From assembly GCA_944350405.1 (NCBI GenBank), contig CALVPC010000054.1:1-6944 (forward strand): a DNA stretch of 6,944 bases. Reading direction: 5' to 3'. Shown one piece after another: positions 1-6,527 of the stretch. Within the stretch, counting starts at the first letter, position 1, and every line of letters begins with the position of its first letter. The DNA comes from an uncultured Bacilli bacterium (GTDB lineage Bacteria > Bacillota_I > Bacilli_A > RF39 > UBA660). The notes under the pieces are model-generated. The model saw only the letters and a list, made by a program, of their open reading frames with translations. It made no database searches and was not told where the DNA came from. Made by a program: the position numbers and the translations under genes.

Positions 1-673
1 CGGTATCACCAAATAATGTTTCTGGTCTTGTTGTAGCAACTTCTAAATATTCATCTGTTCCTTCTATGAAATACTTGATATGGTAGAATGCTCCTTTTAC
101 TTCTTTATATATTACTTCTTCATTAGAAAGTGCAGTCATAGCTTCAGGATCCCAATTGATAATTCTTTCTCCTCTATATATTAAACCTTTATTATATAAG
201 TCTACAAATACTTTTTTTACTGCATTAGATAGGCCTTCATCTAGCGTAAATCTTTCTTTAGTATAGTCTAATGATAATCCAAGTTTAGCCCATTGTGAAT
301 GGATACTTTCGGCATACTCTTCTTTCCACTTCCAAGCTATTTCTAGCCAGTTTTTTCTGTCCATAGACCTTGGATCTATTCCTTGTTCTTTTAATTTTTT
401 ATCTACTTTAGCTTGGGTTGCTATTCCGGCATGATCCATTCCTGGTAACCATAAAGCATCATATCCTTGCATTCTTTTGTACCTAATAATTATATCTTGT
501 ATTGTTGTATCCCAAGCGTGTCCTAAATGAAGCTTTCCTGTTACATTTGGTGGTGGTATTACTATAGCATATGGTTTTTTACTTTTATCACCACTTTTAA
601 AATAACCTTTTTCTAGCCAATTTTCGTATTTTCCTTCTTCTACTTTTTTATGATCATATTTTTTTTCTAGCAT
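1..673 (-). CDS. valS: Valyl-tRNA synthetase, N-terminal part (cut by window edge)
   Basis: Class I aminoacyl-tRNA synthetase that charges tRNA-Val with valine in the cytoplasm. The 224 complete codons seen are about the first quarter of a protein usually near 880 residues. The catalytic domain carries PPPNVTGKLHLGH at residues 40-52, with the class I HIGH signature as HLGH (49-52), followed by GMDHAGIATQ. The last residues visible, TTRPETLFGDT (214-224), are the entry to the CP1 editing domain that removes misactivated threonine. The KMSKS loop and anticodon-binding domain lie outside the window. The ATG at 671-673 follows AGAGG by 7 nt and lies 4 nt after the HD gene stop, so the two are very probably co-transcribed and translationally coupled. 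The valine-specific T-box upstream of the HD gene fits valS being the regulated target. Nothing looks broken; the truncation is only the window boundary. Confidence 0.97.
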   Translation of the reverse strand, partial: MLEKKYDHKKVEEGKYENWLEKGYFKSGDKSKKPYAIVIPPPNVTGKLHLGHAWDTTIQDIIIRYKRMQGYDALWLPGMDHAGIATQAKVDKKLKEQGIDPRSMDRKNWLEIAWKWKEEYAESIHSQWAKLGLSLDYTKERFTLDEGLSNAVKKVFVDLYNKGLIYRGERIINWDPEAMTALSNEEVIYKEVKGAFYHIKYFIEGTDEYLEVATTRPETLFGDT

Positions 674-677
674 ATTA

Positions 678-1412
678 TTACCTCTTTTCTAAATATTTGT
701 TTACGTAATCAAAGTATTCTTTATATTTATCTTTATTTTGTAATCTATTATATAGATTATTTAATATATTATTTTTAACAAGATAATCTTTTGATTTATC
801 AAAATTTAAATCAAAAATCATTGCTAAATAAATTATTATTTTTTCTGCAGTAGTTCTTGGAGTTTTATCTTGTTTATTTATTTCTATTTGCTTATTACTA
901 TAAAAATTATTTATTATACTTTCTCTTATTTTAAATTCATTATCATTAAAATTTATATCTTTTTTTAAAGCTATTCCTTTAGATCTTGATGTTAATATAT
1001 CTAATTTATCTGCATCTCTTATTATTTTGGCATGAAGTAATTCTTTAGGGGTTAAGCCTTCTTCTATTTTATATTTATTGTGATTTTTAATAGCTTTTTC
1101 TATAATATTATAGTATTTTTCTTCAACTGGTATTTGCCTTATTATATTATTTTCTATTAATAATTTTACTCCATAGTTAGCATGATCAAATGTTGAGCCA
1201 TCATAAAAACTATTAAATTTTTTATCTTGTTCAAATCTTCCTATATCGTGATATAATCCTATGATATTGGCTAAATATCTATCTTCTTCACTAAAATTTT
1301 GAGATAGAATATCTGCTAGGTTTTTCACTCGATAAGAATGTAAATATTTATATTTTATTTCTTCATCATTTAGATCATAATTACTAGCATAGTTTTCAAA
1401 TGCTTGATTCAC
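678..1412 (-). CDS. HD-domain metal-dependent phosphohydrolase, substrate unknown
   Basis: A 244-aa soluble protein of the HD superfamily, whose members use divalent metals to hydrolyse phosphomonoesters or phosphodiesters of nucleotides and signalling molecules. The ligand pattern is readable: H25, the HD doublet H55-D56 in LYHDIGRF, H77 in DHANYG, H111 in KNHNKY and D135 in IRDADKLD. This H…HD…H…H…D set would fit a binuclear metal centre (inference). The C-terminal ~80 residues are Lys/Asn/Asp-rich and show no second domain I recognise. There is no signal peptide or membrane segment. The start is GTG at 1410-1412, chosen because AGAGG sits 6 nt upstream and no better start exists. It is the first gene after a valine T-box and ends 4 nt before valS, so it should respond to valine starvation. 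I cannot name the substrate; (p)ppGpp, nucleotides or cyclic dinucleotides are only guesses, and it lacks the other domains of Rel/SpoT proteins. Confidence 0.85.
   Translation of the reverse strand: MNQAFENYASNYDLNDEEIKYKYLHSYRVKNLADILSQNFSEEDRYLANIIGLYHDIGRFEQDKKFNSFYDGSTFDHANYGVKLLIENNIIRQIPVEEKYYNIIEKAIKNHNKYKIEEGLTPKELLHAKIIRDADKLDILTSRSKGIALKKDINFNDNEFKIRESIINNFYSNKQIEINKQDKTPRTTAEKIIIYLAMIFDLNFDKSKDYLVKNNILNNLYNRLQNKDKYKEYFDYVNKYLEKR
681..685 (-). promoter_or_regulatory. valS ribosome binding site inside the end of the HD gene
   Basis: AGAGG lies in the last two codons (Lys-Arg) of the HD gene and is 7 nt from the valS ATG; the stop codon TAA falls between them. This arrangement fixes the valS start and suggests that translation of the two genes is coupled. 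Confidence 0.8.
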
Positions 1413-1418
1413 TTTATA

Positions 1419-1423
1419 CCTCT
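1419..1423 (-). promoter_or_regulatory. Ribosome binding site of the GTG-started HD gene
   Basis: AGAGG, 6 nt before the GTG at 1412, within AAAAGAGGTATAAAGTG. It matches the sites used by valS and the 38-aa gene and decides the non-ATG start. It lies downstream of the T-box terminator, so control is at transcription rather than by hiding this site. Confidence 0.75.
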
Positions 1424-1430
1424 TTTCTAT

Positions 1431-1478
1431 AAAAAAAGATGATACCTAAAGGACGAGTATTACCCGTGGTACCACCTT
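1431..1478 (-). terminator. T-box leader terminator, competing with the antiterminator
   Basis: On the minus strand, AAGGUGGUACC (1478-1468) pairs over 11 consecutive positions, including two G-U pairs, with GGUAUCAUCUU (1446-1436), followed by a U run to 1431. Enclosed is the small hairpin ACGGGU-AAU-ACUCGU. The alternative antiterminator pairs AAGG (1478-1475) with CCUU (1452-1449), keeps ACGGGU/ACUCGU as the upper helix and leaves UGGUACC as the bulge. The two structures share AAGGUGGUACC, so they exclude each other. This is the standard T-box switch. Confidence 0.88.
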
Positions 1479-1644
1479 AATTTGTTTACTTTCTATAAAC
1501 CTTATTTGTATATAACGCATACACTGCGAATTATTCTACTAGTTTCAAATAATTACTCAGAAGCTACCTTCGACTATTTTCTATATTAGTTTACACCGAC
1601 CACTAACTCTCTTCAATATAAAATAGTTTACTCCTCTTCGTCAA
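1431..1644 (-). promoter_or_regulatory. T-box riboswitch leader, valine (GUA) specifier
   Basis: T-box leaders bind a matching tRNA and let transcription continue when it is uncharged. The lower end of Stem I is GAAG (1639-1636) with CUUC (1563-1560). The specifier loop has AGGAGUA on the 5' side and GAAGGUAG on the 3' side. Helices CUAUUUU/AAAAUAG and AUAUU/AAUAU lead to the distal bulge AAGAGAG and the apical loop GGUCGGUGUAA (1601-1591), both typical of the long Stem I class. The specifier is read as GUA at 1567-1565, directly before GCUUCUGAG, and GUA codes for valine. Small hairpins follow: CGCA-GUGUA-UGCG and GUUUA/UAAAC. The conserved T-box AAGGUGGUACCACG is at 1478-1465. Its UGGU complements an ACCA tRNA end, in keeping with the A discriminator of tRNA-Val. 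The leader starts just after the 38-aa gene and controls the HD gene and valS. The exact 5' end is not known. Confidence 0.95.
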
Positions 1645-1649
1645 TCGTT

Positions 1650-1766
1650 TTAATAGATATTGGCGATACTTTCTATTTGCCCTGCGACAATAAAAATTAT
1701 CATCAAAATTATAAAAGTTAATATGAGAAAAGCCATTAGTCCCCATCCTTTATTGTTTAATCTCAT
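1650..1766 (-). CDS. Small single-span membrane protein, 38 aa, unknown function
   Basis: An ATG frame (cat at 1764-1766) of 38 codons ending in TAA at 1650-1652. It starts one nucleotide after the trxB stop, and AGAGG sits 6 nt before it, inside the last trxB codons (GAG GTG), so translation is probably coupled to trxB. The N-terminus, MRLNNKGWGL, is basic. It is followed by about 20 uninterrupted hydrophobic residues (10-29, from LMAFLILTF to FIVAG) and a short polar tail, QIESIANIY. This predicts one membrane helix with the N-terminus inside. The KG-WGL junction before the helix resembles a prepilin cleavage site, but the Glu at mature position 5 of classical type IV pilins is absent and the protein is very short, so this is only a similarity. 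I do not recognise a family. Its RBS, tight spacing and sensible topology argue for a real gene rather than chance. Confidence 0.72.
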   Translation of the reverse strand: MRLNNKGWGLMAFLILTFIILMIIFIVAGQIESIANIY

Positions 1767-1767
1767 G

Positions 1768-2682
1768 TTACACCTCTTTCATGTCTTTTATACAAGAAAC
1801 TGCTGCTAAGGCTCCATCTGAAGTTGCGGTTACTATTTGAAAAGCATCTTTTTTGACTACATCTCCTGCGGCATAAATACCTTTTATAGATGTTCTTTTT
1901 TGCTCATCTACTCTAATATACCCTTTTTCGTCTAAAATTTCAAGATTTTTTAAAAACTTTGTTGCTGGTTCATATCCTATAAATATGAAACATGCTTTAG
2001 TTTTTAAATTTTTAATATCATCATTAACTTTTATATTTATTGAGTCTAATATTCCATCTTTATCAATAAATTCTTTTATTTGGGCATTGTTTATTACTTT
2101 TATATTACTTCTTTTGTTTGCTCTACTTATTAGTATTTTATCTCCTTTTAGCGATGATGACCTATTAATTATAGTTACTGTTTTACAAATATCTGCTAAA
2201 TATAAAGATTCTTCTAAAGCACTATTTCCTGCTCCTACTATGGAAACATCTTCATTTTTGTATAAGTTACCATCACATAGAGAGCAAAAACTAATTCCTT
2301 TTCCTTGTAATCTATCTGAATTATTATTTAGCTTTTTGGGACTTCTTCCTACTGCTAAAATAATATTTTTTGCTTTTATAAATTCATTATTTTTAAATTT
2401 TATTATTTTATATTCTTTTTGATTTTCAATTTCTAATACTTCTTTATATATTTGCTTAATATCAAGATTGTTTATTTGTTCATAGAATTTTTCTGCTAAA
2501 TCAGGTCCTGAAATTTCTGTAAATCCTGGATAATTTTCTACTACTGATGATTTATTTATTTGTCCACCAGGCATTTCTTTTTCTATTATACAACAATTTA
2601 ATTCTGCTCTTTTTAAATAAATTGCTGCAGTTATTCCTGCTGGACCTGCGCCTATTACTGCTACATCATAAATATTCTCCAT
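1768..2682 (-). CDS. trxB: Thioredoxin reductase-like FAD/NAD(P)-binding flavoprotein
   Basis: A 304-aa protein, close to the usual ~310 of low-molecular-weight thioredoxin reductases, which pass electrons from NADPH through FAD and a Cys pair to thioredoxin in the cytoplasm. Domain order: FAD Rossmann motif VIGAGPAG (9-16), PGGQI (38-42) and ENYPGF (49-54); the inserted pyridine-nucleotide domain with redox pair CSLC (133-136) and GAGNSA (150-155); then FIFIGYEP and the C-terminal FAD motif AAGDV. The redox site is CSLC where CATC or CAVC is common. The stretch that binds the NADPH 2'-phosphate, HRRxxxR in the E. coli enzyme, reads NRSSSLK (173-179), so one Arg is kept, one is Ser and one is Lys. 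NADPH preference may thus be weaker, or another donor used (inference). The ATG is 1 nt after the lgt stop, with AAAGGA about 9 nt upstream. Other members of the family could be meant, but TrxB is the best reading. Confidence 0.9.
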   Translation of the reverse strand: MENIYDVAVIGAGPAGITAAIYLKRAELNCCIIEKEMPGGQINKSSVVENYPGFTEISGPDLAEKFYEQINNLDIKQIYKEVLEIENQKEYKIIKFKNNEFIKAKNIILAVGRSPKKLNNNSDRLQGKGISFCSLCDGNLYKNEDVSIVGAGNSALEESLYLADICKTVTIINRSSSLKGDKILISRANKRSNIKVINNAQIKEFIDKDGILDSINIKVNDDIKNLKTKACFIFIGYEPATKFLKNLEILDEKGYIRVDEQKRTSIKGIYAAGDVVKKDAFQIVTATSDGALAAVSCIKDMKEV

Positions 2683-2683
2683 T

Positions 2684-3478
2684 TTATTCAGTCCTTTCTT
2701 TTATTCTATTTGTTCTAGTATCTTTTTTCTTATGCACTACTAAAAATAATCCTATTATAAATAATAATATTGATACTAGTTGGGCAACTTTTAATGATCC
2801 TAACATTAAAGAATCTGTTCTTAAAGCTTCAATAAAAAATCTACATACTGAGTACCACATGAAATATATACCTGTTATTACTCCTGCTTTTAATTTAAAT
2901 TTTTTCCTTAATACTATTAGAACTATAAATCCTAATAAATTCCATATTGATTCATAAAGGAAAGTGGGATGATAATAATTTTCTCCTATTTTCATTCCTT
3001 CGACTATAAAGTCTGGAATTGGCATTTTTTCTAATGTTTCTTTAGCAATTACTGGACCATGAGCTTCACCATTAAAGAAATTACCCCATCTTCCTATTGC
3101 CTGTGCTAATATTAATCCTGGTGCTACTAAATCAAATATTTTTAAATAATTTTTTTTATGCTTTTTAGAATAATAGATAAACCAAATTGCTCCTCCTATT
3201 ATTCCTCCATGTATGGCTAAACCGCCATTCCATATTGCTATTATTTCTAAAGGATTTTGAAGATAATAATCTAAATTAAATATTACATAGTATATTCTTG
3301 CTCCAATTATTCCAAATATTGCTCCGTAAAAAATAAGATTTGTTAAAAATTCTTCATCATAGCCTTTTTTTCTTGCTTCTTTAAAGAATACGTATGAACC
3401 TACTAAAATGGCTAAAAGCATTGTTATGGAATACCAGTATATTGAAACTGGACCTATTTGTATTAGTATTGGATTCAT
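2684..3478 (-). CDS. lgt: Phosphatidylglycerol–prolipoprotein diacylglyceryl transferase
   Basis: Membrane enzyme that moves the diacylglyceryl group of phosphatidylglycerol onto the lipobox cysteine of prelipoproteins, the first step of lipoprotein maturation before signal peptidase II. The 264-aa length is normal. About seven hydrophobic spans are visible, the first after the N-terminal IGPVSIYWYS. The family signature GRWGNFFNGEAHG is at 128-140, with R129, N132, N135 and E137, preceded by the conserved HGG (90-92); YHPTFLYES and the late ALRTDSL also match the family. The C-terminus is a short basic tail. The ATG follows a near-perfect AAAGGAGG site, the strongest RBS in the window, placed in the 13-nt gap after uvrA. 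It therefore probably shares the uvrA transcript. The uvrA–lgt–trxB order echoes Bacilli, where hprK usually lies between uvrA and lgt; hprK is absent here. Confidence 0.98.
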   Translation of the reverse strand: MNPILIQIGPVSIYWYSITMLLAILVGSYVFFKEARKKGYDEEFLTNLIFYGAIFGIIGARIYYVIFNLDYYLQNPLEIIAIWNGGLAIHGGIIGGAIWFIYYSKKHKKNYLKIFDLVAPGLILAQAIGRWGNFFNGEAHGPVIAKETLEKMPIPDFIVEGMKIGENYYHPTFLYESIWNLLGFIVLIVLRKKFKLKAGVITGIYFMWYSVCRFFIEALRTDSLMLGSLKVAQLVSILLFIIGLFLVVHKKKDTRTNRIKERTE

Positions 3479-3491
3479 ATGTAACCTCCTT

Positions 3492-6302
3492 TTAATTTAG
3501 AATTTTATTTAAATATCTCCCTGTGTGAGATGCTTGTACTTTTGCTACTTCTTCTGGAGTTCCAGTTGCTATTATTTCTCCACCTTGATCTCCACCTTCT
3601 GGTCCTAAATCTATTATGTAATCGGCAGTTTTTATCATGTCTAAGTTATGTTCTATTATTATTACACTATCTTTATTATCTACTATTTTGTTTATAATTG
3701 CAAGTAATCTTTTAATATCATGTGGATGCAAACCTGTAGTTGGTTCGTCCATTACAAATAGTGTTTTGCCAGTAGGTTTTTTTTGCAATTCTTTAGCAAG
3801 TTTTACTCTTGAAGCTTCTCCTCCAGATAATGTTGGTGCAGGTTGGCCTAATTTAATATACCCTAGTCCTACTTCTTCAATTACTTCTAATTTTCTTTTT
3901 ATTTTTGGTACATTTTCAAAGAACTTTAAAGCTTCGGATACTCTCATATTCAATACTTCGTATATGTTTTTACCTTTATATTTTATTTTTAAACTTTCTG
4001 TATTATATCTTGCACCTTTACATACTTCACATGGAACATAAACATCTGGTAAAAAGTGCATTTCTATTTTTTTAACACCATCACCACGGCAAGCTTCACA
4101 TCTTCCCCCTTTTACATTAAATGAAAATCTGCTTTTATCATAACCTAGCATTTTAGCTTCTTTTGTGGTACTAAATAGCTCTCTTATGTCATCAAATACT
4201 CCAGTATAGGTGGCAGGGTTTGATCTTGGTGTTCTTCCAATTGGATTTTGAGATATGTGAACTATTTTGTCGATGTTTTCTAATCCTTTAATTTGCTTAT
4301 AAGCTCCAGGCTTTTCTTTAGAATTATAAACATGTTTATATAAAATTCTTGTCAATATTTGATTTATCAGAGTACTTTTTCCACTTCCTGATACTCCTGT
4401 TACGCAAGTGAAAGTCCCAAGAGGAAACTTTACATTAATGTTTTTCAAATTATTTTCTTTGGCTCCCTTGAGTTCTAAATGCTTACCTATCCCTTTTCTT
4501 CTTTTTTTTGGTATTTCAATACATTCTTTGCCGCTTAAATATCTACCAGTTATACTTTTTTCGTCATTTGCTACTTCTTCTGGAGTCCCCATTGACACAA
4601 TTTCTCCACCTTGATCTCCCGCTAAAGGACCAACATCTACTAGAAAATCACATTTTTTCATTGTGTCTGTATCATGTTCTACTACTATTAAAGTATTTCC
4701 TAAATCTCTCATACTAAGCATTGTGTCTATTAAACGATCATTATCTCTTTGATGAAGTCCAATACTTGGTTCATCTAAAACATATAGAACTCCTGTTAAT
4801 CTTGTACCTACTTGAGTTGCTAATCTGATTCTTTGGGCCTCTCCTCCAGATAATGTTCCTGCATTTCTACTTAATGTTAAATAATCAAGTCCAACATTTA
4901 TTAAAAAACTTAATCTATCTTTTATTTCATTTACTAATAATTTAGAAATTTGTTCTTGCTCTTCTGTTAGATGTAGATTATTCATAAAATCATATAGTTT
5001 TTGAATACTTAATTCTGTTAATTCATATATATTTTTCCCATCTATTAATACTGATAATACTTCTTCTTTTAATCTTGCTCCTTTACATGTTGGACACATA
5101 AGTTCTACCATGTATTGTTCTAACCAATCTCTTATCCAATTACTTGTAGTTTCCATATATCTTCTTTCTAAATTAGTAATTATTCCTTCAAAGGTTCCAT
5201 AACTATCTGAAAGATGGCCATTTTTACTTCTATAATGATAATGTATTAGATCATTTGTTCCATAAAGAATCATATCTAATTCTTTCTTACTGAAATCTTT
5301 TATTTTTTTATTTAAATCTATTCCATAATGATCACAGAAATTCTGAAGTTTTAAGAAATTTATATTTTCTGGATCATCTCCAAAGGGGATAATTCCTCCT
5401 TCTTTTATAGTTTTATTTTTATCTGGAATTACTAAATCTGGATCCATTACTAGTTTTATACCTAATCCTTTGCAATCTGGACATGCTCCATATGGTGCAT
5501 TAAAACTAAATATTCTTGGTTCTAATTCAGGTAATGAAAAATTACAATGTGGGCAGGCAAAATTTTCAGAAAATACTAATTTTTCTTTGCCTAGAACTTC
5601 TACAAAAACTTTTCCTTTAGATAATTTAGCACTAGTTTCTAATGACTCATAAAGTCTAGAATTTATTCCTTCTTTTATGACTAATCTATCTATTATTACT
5701 TCTATATTATGTTTTTTATTTTTTTCAAGTTCAATATCTTCACTAAGATCATATTCTTTACTATCTATATTTACTCTTACGTATCCTTTTTTTCTCAAGT
5801 CTTCTAATAAATCTTTATGTGTTCCTTTTTTTCCTTCGACTACTGGAGAAGAAATGATTATTTTAGTTTTTTCTTCAAATTCAAGAATTTTATTAGTCAT
5901 TTCTTCAATACTTTGACTTTTAATTGGTATTTTATGTATTGGACAGTAAGGTGTTCCTATTTTAGCAAATAGTAGCCTTAAATGATCATATATTTCTGTT
6001 ACTGTTCCTACTGTTGATCGGGGATTTTTACTAGTTGTTTTTTGATCTATTGATATAGCTGGTGATAATCCTTCAACAGAGTCAACATCTGGTTTTTCTG
6101 CAGCGCCAAGAAATTGTCTAGCATATGATGATAAACTTTCTAAATATCTTCTTTCTCCTTCTTTATATATCGTATCAAATGCTAATGAGGATTTACCACT
6201 TCCTGATACTCCTGTCATAACTATAAATTTATTTTTTGGTAATTCTAATGATACATTTTTTAAATTGTTTTCTCTAGCTCCTTTAATTATTATTTTATCC
6301 AT
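3492..6302 (-). CDS. uvrA: UvrABC excinuclease subunit A
   Basis: DNA-damage sensor ATPase of nucleotide excision repair; a dimer loads UvrB on distorted DNA. The 936 aa fit the family (E. coli 940). Two ABC modules are complete. The first has Walker A GVSGSGKS at 31-38, signature LSGGEAQR at 484-491 and Walker B LYVLDEP at 506-512. The second has Walker A at 636-643, signature LSGGEASR at 825-832 and Walker B LFVMDEP at 848-854. Zinc-binding cysteines are visible: C250/C253 with C274/C277 in the signature-I insert, C403/C406, and C735/C738 with C758/C761 in the DNA-binding region. VEGLSPAISIDQK (76-88) belongs to the UvrB-interacting part. The ATG follows AAAGGAAA. A sigma-A promoter with a LexA box lies about 85-110 nt upstream, so SOS induction is expected. 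uvrB, often next to uvrA in Firmicutes, is not adjacent. No frame defects are seen. Confidence 0.99.
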   Translation of the reverse strand: MDKIIIKGARENNLKNVSLELPKNKFIVMTGVSGSGKSSLAFDTIYKEGERRYLESLSSYARQFLGAAEKPDVDSVEGLSPAISIDQKTTSKNPRSTVGTVTEIYDHLRLLFAKIGTPYCPIHKIPIKSQSIEEMTNKILEFEEKTKIIISSPVVEGKKGTHKDLLEDLRKKGYVRVNIDSKEYDLSEDIELEKNKKHNIEVIIDRLVIKEGINSRLYESLETSAKLSKGKVFVEVLGKEKLVFSENFACPHCNFSLPELEPRIFSFNAPYGACPDCKGLGIKLVMDPDLVIPDKNKTIKEGGIIPFGDDPENINFLKLQNFCDHYGIDLNKKIKDFSKKELDMILYGTNDLIHYHYRSKNGHLSDSYGTFEGIITNLERRYMETTSNWIRDWLEQYMVELMCPTCKGARLKEEVLSVLIDGKNIYELTELSIQKLYDFMNNLHLTEEQEQISKLLVNEIKDRLSFLINVGLDYLTLSRNAGTLSGGEAQRIRLATQVGTRLTGVLYVLDEPSIGLHQRDNDRLIDTMLSMRDLGNTLIVVEHDTDTMKKCDFLVDVGPLAGDQGGEIVSMGTPEEVANDEKSITGRYLSGKECIEIPKKRRKGIGKHLELKGAKENNLKNINVKFPLGTFTCVTGVSGSGKSTLINQILTRILYKHVYNSKEKPGAYKQIKGLENIDKIVHISQNPIGRTPRSNPATYTGVFDDIRELFSTTKEAKMLGYDKSRFSFNVKGGRCEACRGDGVKKIEMHFLPDVYVPCEVCKGARYNTESLKIKYKGKNIYEVLNMRVSEALKFFENVPKIKRKLEVIEEVGLGYIKLGQPAPTLSGGEASRVKLAKELQKKPTGKTLFVMDEPTTGLHPHDIKRLLAIINKIVDNKDSVIIIEHNLDMIKTADYIIDLGPEGGDQGGEIIATGTPEEVAKVQASHTGRYLNKILN

Positions 6303-6385
6303 AGTACATTTCCTTTCTTTGATTTATAAGTTTGTTTTTTCAGGTTTATATTTTATCATTTTTCCTATATTTTTTACATATTTAT

Positions 6386-6414
6386 ATAATACTATTCAAA
6401 CATGCGTTCGTCAA
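6386..6414 (-). promoter_or_regulatory. Sigma-A promoter of the uvrA operon
   Basis: On the minus strand, -35 TTGACG (6414-6409), a 17-nt spacer and -10 TATTAT (6391-6386): five of six matches to consensus in each hexamer at optimal spacing. The predicted start is near 6379, leaving an untranslated leader of about 75 nt, AT-rich and without an evident riboswitch. It stands alone between the terminator-like hairpin of the upstream gene and uvrA. Confidence 0.82.
6397..6410 (-). promoter_or_regulatory. LexA (SOS) operator in the uvrA promoter spacer
   Basis: The minus strand reads CGAAC-GCAT-GTTTG, one base away from the palindromic Gram-positive SOS box CGAAC-N4-GTTCG. It overlaps the last two bases of the -35 element and fills most of the spacer, so bound LexA would block RNA polymerase. 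UvrA is a classical SOS gene in Bacilli, which makes chance similarity unlikely. The lexA gene itself is not in the window. Confidence 0.87.
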
Positions 6415-6463
6415 TAGTTTGATAATTTAATTATAATGGTAATATTAAAAATTAATTATTAAT

Positions 6464-6497
6464 AAAAATAATACTTCTTATTTGAAATATTATTTTT
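6464..6497 (-). terminator. AT-rich hairpin, probable terminator of the 111-aa gene
   Basis: On the minus strand, AAAAATAATATTTC (6497-6484) and GAAGTATTATTTTT (6477-6464) form a 14-bp stem with one G-U pair and a 6-nt loop, ending in a U run. The equivalent plus-strand RNA has a C-A mismatch at the G-U position, which favours the minus orientation. It begins about 30 nt after the 111-aa gene and precedes the uvrA promoter. The stem is low in GC, so its strength is uncertain. Confidence 0.55.
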
Positions 6498-6527
6498 AGT
6501 ATATATTAATTTAAATTTTTTAATATA

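Noticed and set aside
1615..1644. Promoter-like TTGACG with 18-nt spacer and TATATT on the minus strand at the start of the T-box.
   Set aside because: It lies inside Stem I; a transcript starting there would lack the 5' half of the specifier loop and lower stem. The hexamers are explained by the conserved RNA structure and AT-rich sequence.
1708..1713. Perfect TATAAT on the minus strand within the 38-aa gene, a possible -10 for the T-box operon.
   Set aside because: No acceptable -35 is found 16-18 nt upstream, and such hexamers are frequent in this AT-rich DNA. Kept only as a remote possibility.
1985..2957. Plus-strand open frames opposite trxB and lgt (145 and 136 codons).
   Set aside because: They lie antisense to well-supported genes, have no good RBS and encode low-complexity Leu/Phe/Ile-rich products typical of the reverse strand of AT-rich genes.
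3637..5916. Several plus-strand open frames of 60-134 codons opposite uvrA.
   Set aside because: All are antisense to a fully conserved uvrA and are shadows of its codon use.
6323..6358. An 11-codon upstream ORF (ATG ATA AAA…TAA) in the uvrA leader.
   Set aside because: The AGG before it is only about 4 nt from the ATG, the peptide has no telling features, and such short frames are expected by chance.
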